A DNA stretch of 64,000 nt from NCBI GenBank assembly GCA_040954595.2, contig CM082578.2:1984001-2048000 (forward strand). The letters are read 5' to 3'. How positions within the stretch are numbered: position 1 is the stretch's first letter; the number at the start of each line of letters is the position of its first letter. This stretch comes from Balanoglossus misakiensis (lineage: Eukaryota; Hemichordata). The translations under genes and the position numbers were made by a program. This document shows, one piece after another, positions 23,303-34,822 of the stretch. The notes beneath the pieces are model-generated. The model ran no database searches. It was given only the letters and a program-made list of their open reading frames with translations, and was not told where the DNA came from.

Positions 23303-23500
23303 TAAAGGTATATGATCACCCATGGAAAATTAGCTATAATAGTAACCATGGAAAATTGAAATCTAGCCAATCACAGACTTTCAGTGGGAGGTACACGTGA
23401 AAAAAGAGTGCCACGATATGTTCTTTAGAAGGCTCTAATATGCCATTTCAGCCATATATGGGCATATATAAATTGGAGGTGACTGTATACCTTTAACCAA
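23303..23500. repeat. MITE with TTAAAGGTATAC termini
   Basis: Ends ttaaaggtatatgatcaccc and ggtgactgtatacctttaa. An inverted sister copy is at 44630-44819. Confidence 0.8.
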
Positions 23501-23792
23501 TATTTGTCATATTATTGACCTTTATACCGCAATGAATTTGCAGCGACAAAAATTGGACAAATGGCTGAATTTCATAATTGGATTTCATAATTTTGCCGTA
23601 ATTCAGTTATGAAATGTGGAGAAACTCAGCAGACCAACTTTGCACCGTCATTATTCATTTTGGATTTGTTTCTCTCCTGCTAACAAAAGTGTGCTCTCAC
23701 CTTATGGCATGAACATGCATTGAATTCTGAGGAAAAGGGGATTAATACTTGAGTGTATTTACAAAGACAAACAAGCTCACTGGTAGCATTTA

Positions 23793-23903
23793 AAGGGGAA
23801 GTCCGGTTCAGCTACATAGTTGGGTAGCTTTGAGGTTATTCTTTCAGAAAAAAACATTGTGTAGAAATTATGCATAAATCAGCTGGACTGGACTTCCCTT
23901 TTA
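23793..23903. repeat. Short palindromic MITE
   Basis: Ends ttaaaggggaagtccggttc and ctggactggacttccctttt. Its middle (gtagctttgaggt-attctttcag) is shared with 19707-19732. Confidence 0.65.
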
Positions 23904-24194
23904 ATATTTCCAAGCAAGGCAATTGGTTTACTGCAACAATTATTACTTTGAAAACACAGTGTAAAACAACAATCATGATATGAATGTTACTTTAATAGAT
24001 AGTCATACTTATATAAGCATGACTGTCTATGTTGGTCTGTAAGTTGTATTTGAAAGAAAAGTTTCATGTACGAATAGTACGAAGATTGACATTTAGTGTT
24101 CTATGTAATGGCTATAGTTTGTCATTCTATAAAAACATATATTAATTTGTGTGTACTTCACCAATATTCTCTTCTTATTCCTAATCTTGTACAG

Positions 24195-25433
24195 CCGTGA
24201 CGTGTATTGTACCCAACATTTCCAACCCAATCCCTATTCCAAATCCACGTGAAGGATCCCTAGTCTGGAACATAGAGGAAACTGGTGATATTCTGGTGGA
24301 GTTCAATAGCACCATTACATTCTATTGTTTGGAGGGTTTTCAACTGAATGGACAGTCCACTCTGTTGTGTACAGTGGAAGGCCAGTATGATGCGAACTTT
24401 CCAACTTGCACACGTAAGTCAATATTTTTTTTTTTAATCAGAAAACCTTGATATTATTATACATCTGGCATCGAGAACAATAGAATTTGGCGTATGGAAG
24501 TTGTGTGTGGTTGAACGTTGATTCACTACATATCCACATGTAGAATAACACAAACGGTGTCTTGTATTAAATATAATTAATGGAAAAAGGGCAGCGAGAG
24601 AGAGACTTTGTCCCTTAAAAAGTGATTACAGATTTATCCCAGGCTCTTCCTTCAACTCAACTCTACGTGTATTTTCTACAGCTGCTGTCTGCAGTGAACC
24701 AGAGAGTATTGATCATGGCAGCTACGAGGTCAATGACCGCAACTACAACTATCAGAGTGAAGTGACCTATAGTTGTGACATTGGATACAACTTATATGGT
24801 AGCCATGTCAGAGTGTGTACCTACAGCAGTCAAGATGGTGATTACCGATGGAATTCCTCTCCTCCTGTCTGTCAACGTAAGTAACAGGAATGAATAATGC
24901 TATACCTTATATTCCTTAGAATTCTTTTGCATTCTATAGATTGCAATACGCATTAAAGTTATGTAGCACTCTTTGATCAACAGTTGAAACTACAGCATGA
25001 GCTTTCGGGAACATGTAGTCCCCTTCTTCAGATGCACTCGTGGAAGATTCCAAGCTCGTGCTGTAATTTCAACTGTTGATCAAAGAGTGCTACATAACTT
25101 TAATGCATATTGTACCGAAGATCACCACGGCAAAACTCTGAATTGTCATTCTATAGATTCTATCATTTCTATAGAATTCAATAGAAACAGGCTTCAATAC
25201 TTCAAAGAAAATATGTGCGCTATATAAGAACTCACTATTATTATTTCTAGGTGTTGACTGTGGTTTGTTGACTGCGATTGAAGATGGCTCATGGGAATAT
25301 AGTGATGGCACTTGGTATGATAGTGTTGCTACACTCCAGTGTAACATGGCATATGAAGCACTTGGTAACACCAGGAGATATTGCACTGAAGATGGAACAT
25401 GGAATGGCACCAGACCAAGATGTGTTGCTCAGG
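24195..25433 (+). CDS. Sushi modules 5-7, one exon each
   Basis: Exons 24195-24413, 24682-24876 and 25251-25433, all phase 1-1. The first has TCIVPNISN, FYCLEGFQLNG and a final FPTC. The second has VCSEPESIDHGSY, SCDIGYNLYG and a final PPVC. The third has VDCGLLTAIEDGSW, QCNMAYEALG and DGTWNGTRPRC. The first lacks the usual tryptophan before the last cysteine (GQYDANFPTC). The introns contain a half MITE and the hairpin at 24949. Confidence 0.9.
24490..24617. repeat. Fold-back MITE, right half only (GGGACAAAGTCTC family)
   Basis: Begins ggaagttgtgtgtggttgaa and ends gagagagactttgtccct. The left arm is absent, so it cannot fold by itself. Confidence 0.75.
24949..25106 (-). repeat. Hairpin with hammerhead-like core
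   Basis: Arms of about 50 bp (gcattaaagttatgtagcac and inverse) enclose, on the minus strand, CTGAAGA (25031-25025), a stem GGGGACTACATGTTCCC, then GAAA (25006-25003) and GCTC pairing back to GAGC. CUGANGA-stem-GAAA is the hammerhead ribozyme core, and similar motifs are known from Penelope-like elements. The site corresponding to the cleavage triplet is not convincing, so it may be an inactive relic. Confidence 0.4.
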
Positions 25434-25540
25434 GTAACGTAGAAAAGAATATTTCTTTCAGAGAAGCAATCACTTCTGTTTGATAATAGTTATACTCTGA
25501 TGAAATTCATGACATTCACACACAATGTGTTGTTTGAATA

Positions 25541-25681
25541 CAGTGTAAAATGGGGAATTTTTGGGCCAGAAATTTTCGCAATATCAAAAAAGGCGACTGT
25601 TACACTGCGACTACTACTTTTTCACTTTCTTGTATTTCACTGCATCGTTATTTCCGAAAAACATTTTAAGCAACTTCGAAA
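25541..25681. repeat. MITE (TACTGTAAAA family), right end truncated
   Basis: Begins cagtgtaaaatggggaattt and breaks off after acattttaagcaact. Confidence 0.65.
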
Positions 25682-25849
25682 AGTACATACAAATATATAG
25701 ATGTCCATAGAAATTATTTAAACTTATATAGAAATTCAAAAGGCTAATGAATTCTGTAGAATGATGTATATAGAATGTTTTTGTAAGGAATGACTTCTGT
25801 CTGAGTTGATGATTTAATATTGATAAGATACTTTGCTTCTTGACCTCAG

Positions 25850-26538
25850 GAGAATGTCAAGATCCTGGTACACCAGTCAACGGTCAGAGACATGGCAATG
25901 ATTTCGACATTGGTTCTATAGTGTCATTCAGTTGTGACTATGGATTCACACCAAGCCATCAAAACCCTTTGATGTGTGAAGGAGATGTTGTGACTGTGTT
26001 GCCAACAACACCTTCTACTACAACTACTGGTGTGTATATACTGTTGTTATAAACATCGTGGTGTGCTGAAACAGTACCGTGATAACTTCTATGTTCATGT
26101 AGTGTGATATATGGAGAAATGGTTCAGAATGCCCGCTTCCAAAACAACAGAGAGGCTTTAAAAGCTATTTGAATGTTGAAGTGAAACTTGATAAACAGAA
26201 TTCAATCAGCATAACCTCTATTGCCTCCATTGTCATAGAAACAGAAACGGTCACAGACATGTCAACTGCAGAGCTTGGGACGACAGAAATGGATGGAACT
26301 GATAGAGCGGCAACAGAAGAGGAAGAAGTGACCACATTGTGGATGAAAATCTCCACAGCAGCTGCAGACACAGATGTTATGAGAACCACCAAGAGAGCAC
26401 AGACAGATGGCATGGTAACCACAACGGCAAAAGTACACACAGATGATGTGGCAACCACGGCGACAAAAGTACACACAGATGATTTGGTAACCACGACGGC
26501 AAGAGTACACACTGATGCTCAAACAAGAGATGCAACAG
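25850..26538 (+). CDS. Truncated sushi module 8 fused to mucin-like linker I
   Basis: Exon 25850-26029 encodes CQDPGTPVNGQRHGNDF, SFSCDYGFTP and PLMCEG, the first three sushi cysteines. It then switches to PTTPSTTTTG instead of the W..P.C end. Exon 26239-26538 (acceptor tgtcatag, phase 1-1) is rich in Thr, Ala and Asp. It contains about three repeats of VTTTAKVHTDD / VATTATKVHTDD / LVTTTARVHTD, likely O-glycosylated. The start of this exon is inferred from phase. Confidence 0.75.
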
Positions 26539-27139
26539 GTACGTCAAGTACAAACATCCACTGAATATCTGAAAACAATATGACAAGTTTACTTTACAGA
26601 TGTCCTCTCAGTGGAAGTGAAAGTATCTCATTTCTTTTAATTGTGGATTTTTGGTTTCTCATTTGTTAGCATAATGAAAAGCTGTATAATACAGGGGTCA
26701 CCATGCTTGAATTTAGTCATGGCCTTGTGTAGTTGAAAAACAAACAAACAGCTGAGTCAGCATTTCTTCACCCAAAAACATTTAACGATATTTATCTCTG
26801 AATAGACTGTGGTGACCATACAATTTTATTTGACCAATGAATTTATTTTCATTTAACTGAGCTAAATTGTCATGAAAATGACAATAGTAGTGAGTTTATA
26901 TCAATCTAATCCCATGCGAAGAGACAAATGTGCACGAATTTGCACAGTTTACAAGTTTACGTTCTGTGTGTACATCAGTAATAGGTTGTGTAGCAAAATG
27001 TAGCAATAACATCCAAATTCCATTCCAGTCAAGTTATTTATCATATAGTTATATTAAATAATTGATATTAAATAATCATTAGTGAGATCTATGGAATCTC
27101 ACATATTTTAATGCAGAATGACTTGATTTCCATATGCAG

Positions 27140-27298
27140 GTTATGAGGCGCCATCAACGCAGGCAATCACTGTGACTGAAAGAAAACCAACGACAGATTC
27201 AGATAAAGAATTTACAACATCTGAAACTACTAGTGCACCACTTTCAACTAAAATATCAACAACAAAACCAGTGACACCTTCTCATGATGTATCAACAG
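27140..27298 (+). CDS. Mucin-like linker I, second exon
   Basis: A phase 1-1 exon between tatgcag and gtaatt encoding PSTQAITVTERKPTTDSD and STKISTTKPVTPSHDVST. It is Thr/Ser/Pro rich with no cysteines, so it is a probable O-glycosylated spacer placing the sushi array away from the expansin-like module. Confidence 0.75.
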
Positions 27299-27585
27299 GT
27301 AATTATACTGTGTATTCGTATAATTCGTATTCATATCAGTATTTGTCCTTTTTTGCCACAATTTAAGAAAGGAATATATTTTGTGGCAGAGAAATGGTAA
27401 ATACTTAATACCGTATACCAGTATATCTAATTTTTTACATTGGCAATATGGAGCAAGAAACATAGCATGCGCTAGTCAAGTCTTGCCCCATTGTCACATA
27501 TATAGTAATATACATTGCAATTACTGAACAATATTATGGCTTCTGCTGAATGTGTGTGTGTACCGATAAACTGTGCATATTGACT

Positions 27586-27736
27586 GGCAGTGAGGGCAAC
27601 AGCATACATTTGTTTCCCTAAGGGACTGTGAGTCAACCCAGAACAGTCTGTTTCTAGAGGCTGAAGGCCGATGGAAACAGATTGTTTTGGGGGTAATTTG
27701 CATTCCCGAGGGGACACAAACGTATGCTGTTATCCG
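27586..27736. repeat. Hairpin element, same type as 11081
   Basis: Arms aacagcatacatttgtttcc and inverse cacaaacgtatgctgtt, with an inner pair around gaggctgaaggccgatgg. It is more degraded than the copies at 11081 and 18318. Confidence 0.6.
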
Positions 27737-27992
27737 AACATGGCTAGTCGATATGTGTTTCATTATCAGAAAGCAGCACAAATCAGGAAATTTCTCTGCT
27801 GTACATCATCAATTGGTCTTCATTGTAGATGATATATCACCACTGTACAAGGTCCCATACCTGTAAATAAATGATAAAAGCTTACACACAAACACATTTC
27901 ACCAGATTAGAAAATGTACCACACAAACCCATTTTAGGATATTAACTCTTCTTGCAGCAAAGAATATCTTGCTTGTGTTGTTGATTTTACAG

Positions 27993-29519
27993 TCAGTAGA
28001 GATTGTGGAACCTTTGAGACTTTTGTAAACACATCTTGTGAGAAGTACATTGAGACACCAACTGATGGTACCTGTTCATTTGGAACATTCTACACAAGTA
28101 TGGTTGCTGGTATGGCCAATTTTCAAGATTCACATGTAAGTATAAAGTTAGTTCTTGAAAGTCTATGTACCGGTAAATGTTTTGCTCCAGTGTCAATACT
28201 GACCAGATTGTCTCCAATTTCTCATTGTGATTTGTAACATTGTTATGAATTATTTTATTTTGTCTTGTTTTGTGTGTTGCACTGTATTTTTTTAAATTTC
28301 TCACCCAAGATTGATATAATCACTAAATGTACTTGAAAAAAACTGCATACTGTAGTATTTCCAGTGTTGTCTAAAGGAGTTTTTTGGTTTGTGTAATTGC
28401 AGGTTTGCGGGCAATGCCTGAATGTGATTGGTTCAAATGATGCATCTGTAGTTGTCCGGGTAACAGACATGTGCATGTACCTGTACTGCATGAGTGATGA
28501 AGATGGTCTGGTTCTAAGTCAGGATGCTTACAACATCTTGTCAGATGGTGAAAGTCCTTCATCTCTTCTTGTATCCTACTCAGTTGTTGCCTGTACTGAG
28601 GATGTCTCTATCAAGTTCAAGGTTTGTGAAACAACACAATTATTAACTAATTTATATACCCTTGTCTTTAATTGTCACATCTTGGCAAACTTGTTTGAAA
28701 CCTCCCTAGCCATTTTTTTAAGTATTTGTAAGATTGAAGTTTAAATTGTCAAGAGTATTCATCTGTTTCTTTACTGGAAGTTTAGATCTCCTGGAAATCA
28801 AACCAGTCTCAACTGATTTGGACAAGGGAAGATCCAGTGGGGACTAGGTCATTGACAATGATTTGTTGCAAATACTGTAAAACGGGAAATTTTCACGCCA
28901 GGAAATTTTCGCAATATCAAAAGAGGCAACTGTTACGTGAGGATTAATTTTGGCGTTCTTGTATTTCACTAACTGCATCGTTAAATCTGAAAAACATTTC
29001 ACACGACATTTATTTTCACGTCTCTTTTAGATCTTGCGTATTTTGCGAAAATTTATGCTCGCGAAAATAACCCATTTTACAGTAAGTCTTGCTCTAAATT
29101 TCAAAGTATTAGGACCAACCAGGGACTGTGTTGTTCATCTTTTTAGTGTACTGCATATTGATTGATTGATTTGTTTATTTAGTTTGCAGAGAGCATTTCT
29201 GCATCATTCAGCTTATTAATATTGGATCATCGTTACCCTGTCACCACTGTGGAAGTCCACACAACTGGTCCCTGGATTACTCTAGACAGACTCAGTGATA
29301 ACTTATTTGAACCACCCATTGGTTCTGGTGATATACAAGCCCCTCTAAATGTCAAGGTCTATTCGGTGTCTGGTAAAATTAACTACAGGGTTACAGACTT
29401 TGAGTTTGATGAGATTATTGACACCTCCAAGCAATTTCGACATTGTGAGGATGATGAGCTTGAAGTTACTACACTTCCAGACTTTGGAATAGTTACAACA
29501 ATTGAGAGTACGCTTGAAG
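27993..29519 (+). CDS. Expansin-like module (double-psi beta-barrel plus CBM63-like half), three exons
   Basis: Exons 27993-28135 (phase 1-0), 28403-28621 (0-0) and 29183-29519 (0-1) give about 230 residues, symmetrical as a unit. The first half has DGTCSFGTFY, VCGQCLNV, VVVRVTDMC and GLVLSQDAYNIL, the order of conserved blocks in expansin domain 1 (double-psi beta-barrel, related to GH45). The second half has DHRYPVTTVEV, GPWITLDRL, PLNVKVYSVSGK and FDEIIDTS, matching expansin domain 2 (CBM63). Expansins loosen polysaccharide walls or bind glycans without hydrolysis. From memory of the bacterial EXLX1 structure, the VTD aspartate is kept, but the essential aspartate in the following LDLS block is Val here (GLVLS). 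So glycan binding is more likely than wall loosening. Mucin-like linkers lie on both sides. An alternative is a remote barwin/RlpA relative. Confidence 0.72.
28873..29084. repeat. MITE (TACTGTAAAA family) inside the expansin-module intron
   Basis: Left tactgtaaaacgggaaattt, right gaaaataacccattttacag. Confidence 0.8.
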
Positions 29520-29659
29520 GTAAGATGGTTTCATTTTATACAATATGTAATTAGTTTACTGTATAACATAGGTCAATGTTGCTGATGATTTCAATGGAGT
29601 GTAGCTGAATTTGTTACATTAGTTGTGATATCTGATATTGTGTTTTGCACACCAATATC

Positions 29660-29842
29660 TGGTACACTCTTATGCAAAATTTTCGCAAGAGGAAATGTTC
29701 ATGATATCAAATGTGGCAACTGTTACGTGGCGATTAATTTTCACGTTCTGGTATTTCACTGCATCGTTATCTCTGAAAACCATAAGCGACTTTTTTTTTC
29801 ACCAGTAAATTTATCGTTCGTGAAAATTTCCTATTTTACTGT
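29660..29842. repeat. MITE (TACTGTAAAA family), left end eroded
   Basis: Interior aaaattttcgcaagaggaaa, right tgaaaatttcctattttact. Confidence 0.65.
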
Positions 29843-30066
29843 ATTTTGAATAAGAAATCTCAACACCCTCATAAACAATTGCATTAAAGAAAGCAATAGA
29901 ATAATAACACAATATCATTTGAATCACACACCGGGATGAGAATACCTTGAAATTGTCTCCTGCCAGGAACATTGATTCAATACTGTTCATGTTAGTGGAG
30001 AACAATATAACATTAGATTTCCTTGTTCTAGATTATTCAAATTGTAATGTTCATTTTTATCAACAG

Positions 30067-31291
30067 ATGAAACAACGCTGGAATATTTAACTAGTCCCTA
30101 CACCGAAGGCACAGAAAAAAGCATCTCAACTGATGGATATGCCATAACTTTGCCCAGAATGACAACTGTGTTGGACACAGACAATATACCGGCTGTGACA
30201 ACTGGAAAATGCAAGTCAACCACAACAGTTACTATGGTTACAGTAACCATGCCTGTTGTCGTGACAACAGTAGAGGCAAGTTCTGAAAAGCCTGATCAGC
30301 AGTCAAGCACAGAAGGTGAGGGTACATACAAGACAACATCTGCTCCGATCTCAAAAACAGAAATGATGTCAACAGCAGAATCTGTGGATATTACTCCTGC
30401 AGACCAGACTTCAGAGTATGACGATGCAAGTGATGTGATGCCAACAGAGTCATGGACCACACCAGAGAAATTGTTGACAACAAACAAAATGGACGCCACC
30501 ACACCAGAGACACTTTTGACAACAAATAAAATGGACGGCACCACAGAATATTGGCAAACGGTAGAAGGCACCACAGAATGGCATACACAAATGATAACTG
30601 ATGAAACTGCCACTTCCCAAAGAAGAACAACAAGAAAACATACAACTGAGGCACCGACAGATCTGTTAACATCAAAAGGTGAATGTATACGAATTTCTAC
30701 ACTTTTCAGCATTATGAGCTCCAAAGTAAGGATGGATCTTGTTTACTTAGTTGACACGACTCTAGCTCCTGGATGACACCATTATTTTTAGGGGGTGAGG
30801 GGTGGAAGAAATGAGAAAACATATTCACTCCTCACTTTTTTTTCAAAGAAATGTAGGTTTACTTCCTATTATGATAAAGTAAACTATGAATAATAAAACA
30901 TTGAAAATTTGGCTTTATTGGTAGAAACTTCATGTACGGGTACAGTGAAAATTTCAATTGAAAAAAAAAAATTCATAATACCTGCAATGTAAACAGTTAA
31001 ACAGTTATACATTGTTAGTTACCATCATCATCGTTGTTTGAATCAGACTCTATGTCACAAATGAGGCAATAACAATGCTCAGTGCAATTGATCTGTATAC
31101 AGTTGGTCAAATAACTCTTCCACTCTTATCATATAGACACCCATGTCCAGTGTGTAATATAAAGTATTCATTCAATTTCATTTATACAGTATATCATGAT
31201 GTCAGTACTAAACCAACTACGAAACCAGCAACAACTCTGAAAGCCACAACAGGTGGTCTTACGACCCTACCAACTCCAACTCAACTACCAG
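30067..31291 (+). CDS. Mucin-like linker II, two exons
   Basis: Exons 30067-30678 (612 bp, the longest in the gene) and 31190-31291, both phase 1-1. The first is Thr/Ser/Glu rich with no cysteine except one near CKSTTTVT. It includes a near-duplicate TTPEKLLTTNKMDATTPETL and its follow-up LLTTNKMDGTTE. The second is TKPTTKPATTLKATTGG. These are probable O-glycosylated stalks. The stretch 31292-31716 shows no gene. Confidence 0.75.
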
Positions 31292-31716
31292 GTAAGAGAT
31301 ATTACCCTTAGTTTGGTTGATAACGTGTTGTATTTGAGTGATGTCTCAAAGTGTTAAAACAAAACATCCAGAAAACTTGTTTTTGGAAGTTAATTTAAAT
31401 TGCTTGTCACATGATAGTTGTGTAAACAATGGTCACACCAAAATGTTCTCCTATATTTACTTTCAGAAAATATATACTTTTAGGGGATTCTCGATAATTA
31501 ACAGAACTTGATAATTAACAGAGAAATGTTTATTTCAAAAAGTTATTTTTTTTTTCTTGTATCTTTCATACACACCATGAAGTAATAATACAGTTAAATT
31601 TAAAATCAGAATAAACCACAAAGAGTTGAACCCATTTATGCTTTGAACAAATTGACCTGAAGAGAATAGGAGTTGTATGGGTCTGTATTTACAATTAATT
31701 GATAATTACTTTGCAG

Positions 31717-33264
31717 ACCGTGACGTTCCTGACTACTGTGCACAGCTTAGTGTGTCATATAATGGTAGTGGGCAGATTACAGACCAGCAATCCTGTGGCA
31801 ACTACTATGGTACAGAAATAACAACACAACTTGTTAATGGTTTAACTCAACTCCTGTCTCAAGATCCATCAGGAGCATGTGTTCCTCTTGCTGGTCTGGT
31901 TACAATCAATATTGCATTATCCACCACCAGTCTCACCTCGCTATCGGATAATTCGGTGGGTACTCTAACTGTCTCTTTCAGTCTTGCAGAAAATCTTGTA
32001 GACTCTTTCTGGAGTCTAGAATATTACACTCAACAAATTGTTCACTTCATAGCATTTTATCTCACATGCTCTTCAGATTGCATATCCAAAGAAAAAATGC
32101 ATATTGGGAGAATATTTTCATGCAAATGTGACAACCATGCGATGTTTAATTTTGTCGATACAATCGATCGTAAACTGCTCAGCTGAAACAGTGAGCAGTC
32201 ATCTTTCTTTTTTGTTTACGTGCGTTGGAGTGGGGATGTCTTGAAACCATCCGCATAACAGTACATACCTGTACACGGTGAGTTGGGGCGCCTTGAAACT
32301 TAAGGCGTATTTAACACGCGTTCTGTACGTACCGTTCCGTATGGCTTTTTAGTACACGCTAAATTCTATTGTTCTTGGTGCCAGATGCATAATAATAAAG
32401 CATATTAAACATAACATCTTTTAAAACAAATGCTTATGACTGTATTTTCATTACCTGCAGCTTTTAATGGATGTGGGGCTGAACTTACTGATTGAACCCA
32501 TAGACCCATTGAGCCCTGGATACGACAATGCAGAATTGTCGGGATGTGGTCTTCAACTAATCTTTTATCCGACCAACCATCCAAGTGTATTTCCAATTTT
32601 GGTTGCCATTGACAGTTCAGACAATTGTCCAGAACTATCATCTTCTGCAAACCCAATTCAAGAAGATGATGCAACATTCTGTTGTCCTGAAGGATATGAG
32701 CTCTTCCAGAATGTCAGATGCAGTATGTATAAAATCATTATTTTTATTCACACTAAAGTGGCGCTTATATCTCTTCTTTTCTTTTAAGGATGTACGCGCA
32801 GAACATAAACCGGAAAACTGCACGCACCCGTCTTTTTCCCTTAGGATTACATTGATAATTGCTAGAAAACAAACTTCTTCTATTGTCATTGTCACAAAAT
32901 TTTCTACATAGCTCAGTCCAGTAAATATAAATTCATTGGTCACTTAAAATATAAGGGTCACCTTGCTCTATTTTGAGATAAATTGCATTAAAAAAAAATT
33001 TGCCCATAGACAAACCATTGGTGAAAAATGCTGAATCAGCAGTTTTCTGCTATTATCGACTAAATTCGTGACTCTGTAATGTGTATTTCATAAACAGGCA
33101 CGGTCATCAGGTAAATGCATGCTATGAGCGGTGTGTTACAAGCATGAATTAAGTATTACTAACAGCAGCTGCAGTGGAAGTTGTGAGGAAAATAAGGGAT
33201 GCATCTGAACAGTCATCATTTCTCACTAATGCTAAATGGAATGGCACTGCACCTGTTTGTATTG
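31717..33264 (+). CDS. Unknown module X1 followed by sushi-like segment
   Basis: Exons 31717-31997 (phase 1-0), 32461-32722 (0-1) and 33169-33264 (1-1). X1 reads VPDYCAQLSVSYNGSG, QQSCGNYYGTEITTQL, GACVPLAGLVTINIAL and LTVSFSLAENL, then LLMDVGLNLLIEP. A related layout recurs in X2 and X3. The rest has CCPEGYELFQNVRC and NAKWNGTAPVC, which look like a divergent sushi module. The donor after AENL is weak (gtagac). A tcg-gtgggt donor 29 bp earlier is also in phase 0. The last exon has a tandem acceptor (aacagcag). X does not match a family I can name. The intron 31998-32460 shows nothing identifiable. Confidence 0.65.
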
Positions 33265-33589
33265 GTATGTTCATTAGGTCAAAATAAAAAAATATGTGCT
33301 GTTCCAATTACCCGACCTACCCTAATTATAACCCGCTGACCCTAAACATTTTAGAGCTTCCTAAACCGGAAGTATAAAAAACAATGTCAAATATACAAAA
33401 TTTATGAAAATTGCAAGAATCACGTAAGAATTATGACGTTATTCTTATACACTACGGCGGCCAGAGTAATAAAAAAAATGCAACATAAAAAAAACATTCC
33501 CTACCTACCTACCCTATTTTTGAAAACCATGTAATCAGAACAGCACAATTTAGCAATTTATCCGCCAGATTGAGTTCTTGAATGAAATC

Positions 33590-33690
33590 ACCAATGTTGG
33601 AATTGGATTTTAATGTTTGTTTGTGTTTCATTCTAATTTGATTCTGATTGTGTTTCATTCTGATTTGATTTGATTTGATTTCATGCATTG
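33590..33690. repeat. TTGAT / TTCATTCTGATTTG short tandem repeats
   Basis: A low-complexity run with gtttcattctaatttgattc repeated and then four gatttgatttgattt units. The surrounding intron (33265-33944) shows no gene. Confidence 0.7.
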
Positions 33691-33944
33691 TCTGCCTGCT
33701 TTCATTTGTGGAAATCACAAAGCTTATAAATGGTCCATCATTGGAGTGGTTGTCAACATCACTGGGAAAAAGGACGATGTTCAACTGGTTTAGCAATTGG
33801 GGTTGTCATGGAGCCACCTACAGAACAGTTCTTCTCCCAGCTGAATTCAAGATTACTATGTCGCTTTAATGGCTGGCAAGTATTGTGGTTACAAACTTGG
33901 CAGATTACAGTCTCATATCTTATGAAATATTTTTTGGCTTGCAG

Positions 33945-34640
33945 ATACCATGCCACCAACTTTAGACTGTCCAGACACGTACGTAATTCTTGTTGATGAA
34001 GTGGAACACAATGTGTCATATCCAGCAGTCTCTGTTGTAGACAACCACGGAATCAGTGACGTCATATATGAACCACCAAATGGAACTGCAGTTGAAACCA
34101 GGAACTACATCACAGTGACTGTTACTGCAACCGATTACAGTGGCAACCAGGCTCAGTGTCAATTTGATGTTTCTGTTCAGCTAAACTAGCCCACTAGTCG
34201 CTTGGTGAATTTTGAATCTCAATACTTTTGTGTGTTTGTGGTGATTTTTTGTCTTTATAATACTTTTTGTGTGCATGCTGCTTTGAGCGTTTTTCTGGTA
34301 CTGAGTTGAGTTTCGAAAATAATGCAAAAAGTGGTGGCAGAGACTTTAAACATTTAGAAGTTAATATGGCATTGTTTTGAGACATTAGACATTTCACCTT
34401 TTAACATCTCATTTTGTTATTCAGCTGATACATGTCCAGAGTGGTCACTACCTACACCAGAAGGTGGACAGAAGACTTGCACCTGTGTCATTGGAGGACC
34501 ACTGGGTTCAGGATTCTCATGTGCATTGTCCTGTCAAGCTGGTTATGATTTCATTCAAGAAATTGATTCACCTGGAGGAATGTACACCTGCATAATTGGT
34601 GGAACATGGCTACCCCATAATTACGTACCTGATTGTGTTG
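33945..34640 (+). CDS. HYR module 2 and sushi-like module, two exons
   Basis: Exon 33945-34181 encodes PPTLDCPDTYVILVDE, PAVSVVDNHGISDV and the terminal ATDYSGNQAQCQFDVSVQ, a whole HYR in one exon. By phase and homology the exon should end at the C of 34181, but the next bases are taaac, not GT. The frame runs to a TAG at 34187. Exon 34425-34640 (phase 1-1) encodes CPEWSLPTPEGGQK, SCALSCQAGYDFI and GGTWLPHNYVPDC, a sushi-like fold with two extra cysteines (TCTC). HYR next to sushi is the arrangement in SVEP1. Confidence 0.8.
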
Positions 34641-34822
34641 GTGTGTATGGGCTTCTACTGATCTATTTTTGCGTAATTGAAATTCAACTGATATCATATC
34701 AATATTCATTAGGCCCCCAAAATAATATGTGAATGCTGATGCAGATAATAAACTTGAAGAACCAAAATAACCAACTAATTCAGTGTTACTGTTGGTTCAA
34801 ATTTTCTCTGTATATAAACTGA

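Noticed and set aside
26165-26586. Minus-strand frames rich in Val, Cys and Leu opposite the mucin exon
   Set aside because: Shadow of the Thr-rich repeats on the plus strand. The plus strand has the correct phase and splice sites.
30296-30724. 142-residue minus-strand frame
   Set aside because: Antisense shadow of the mucin-like exon 30067-30678.
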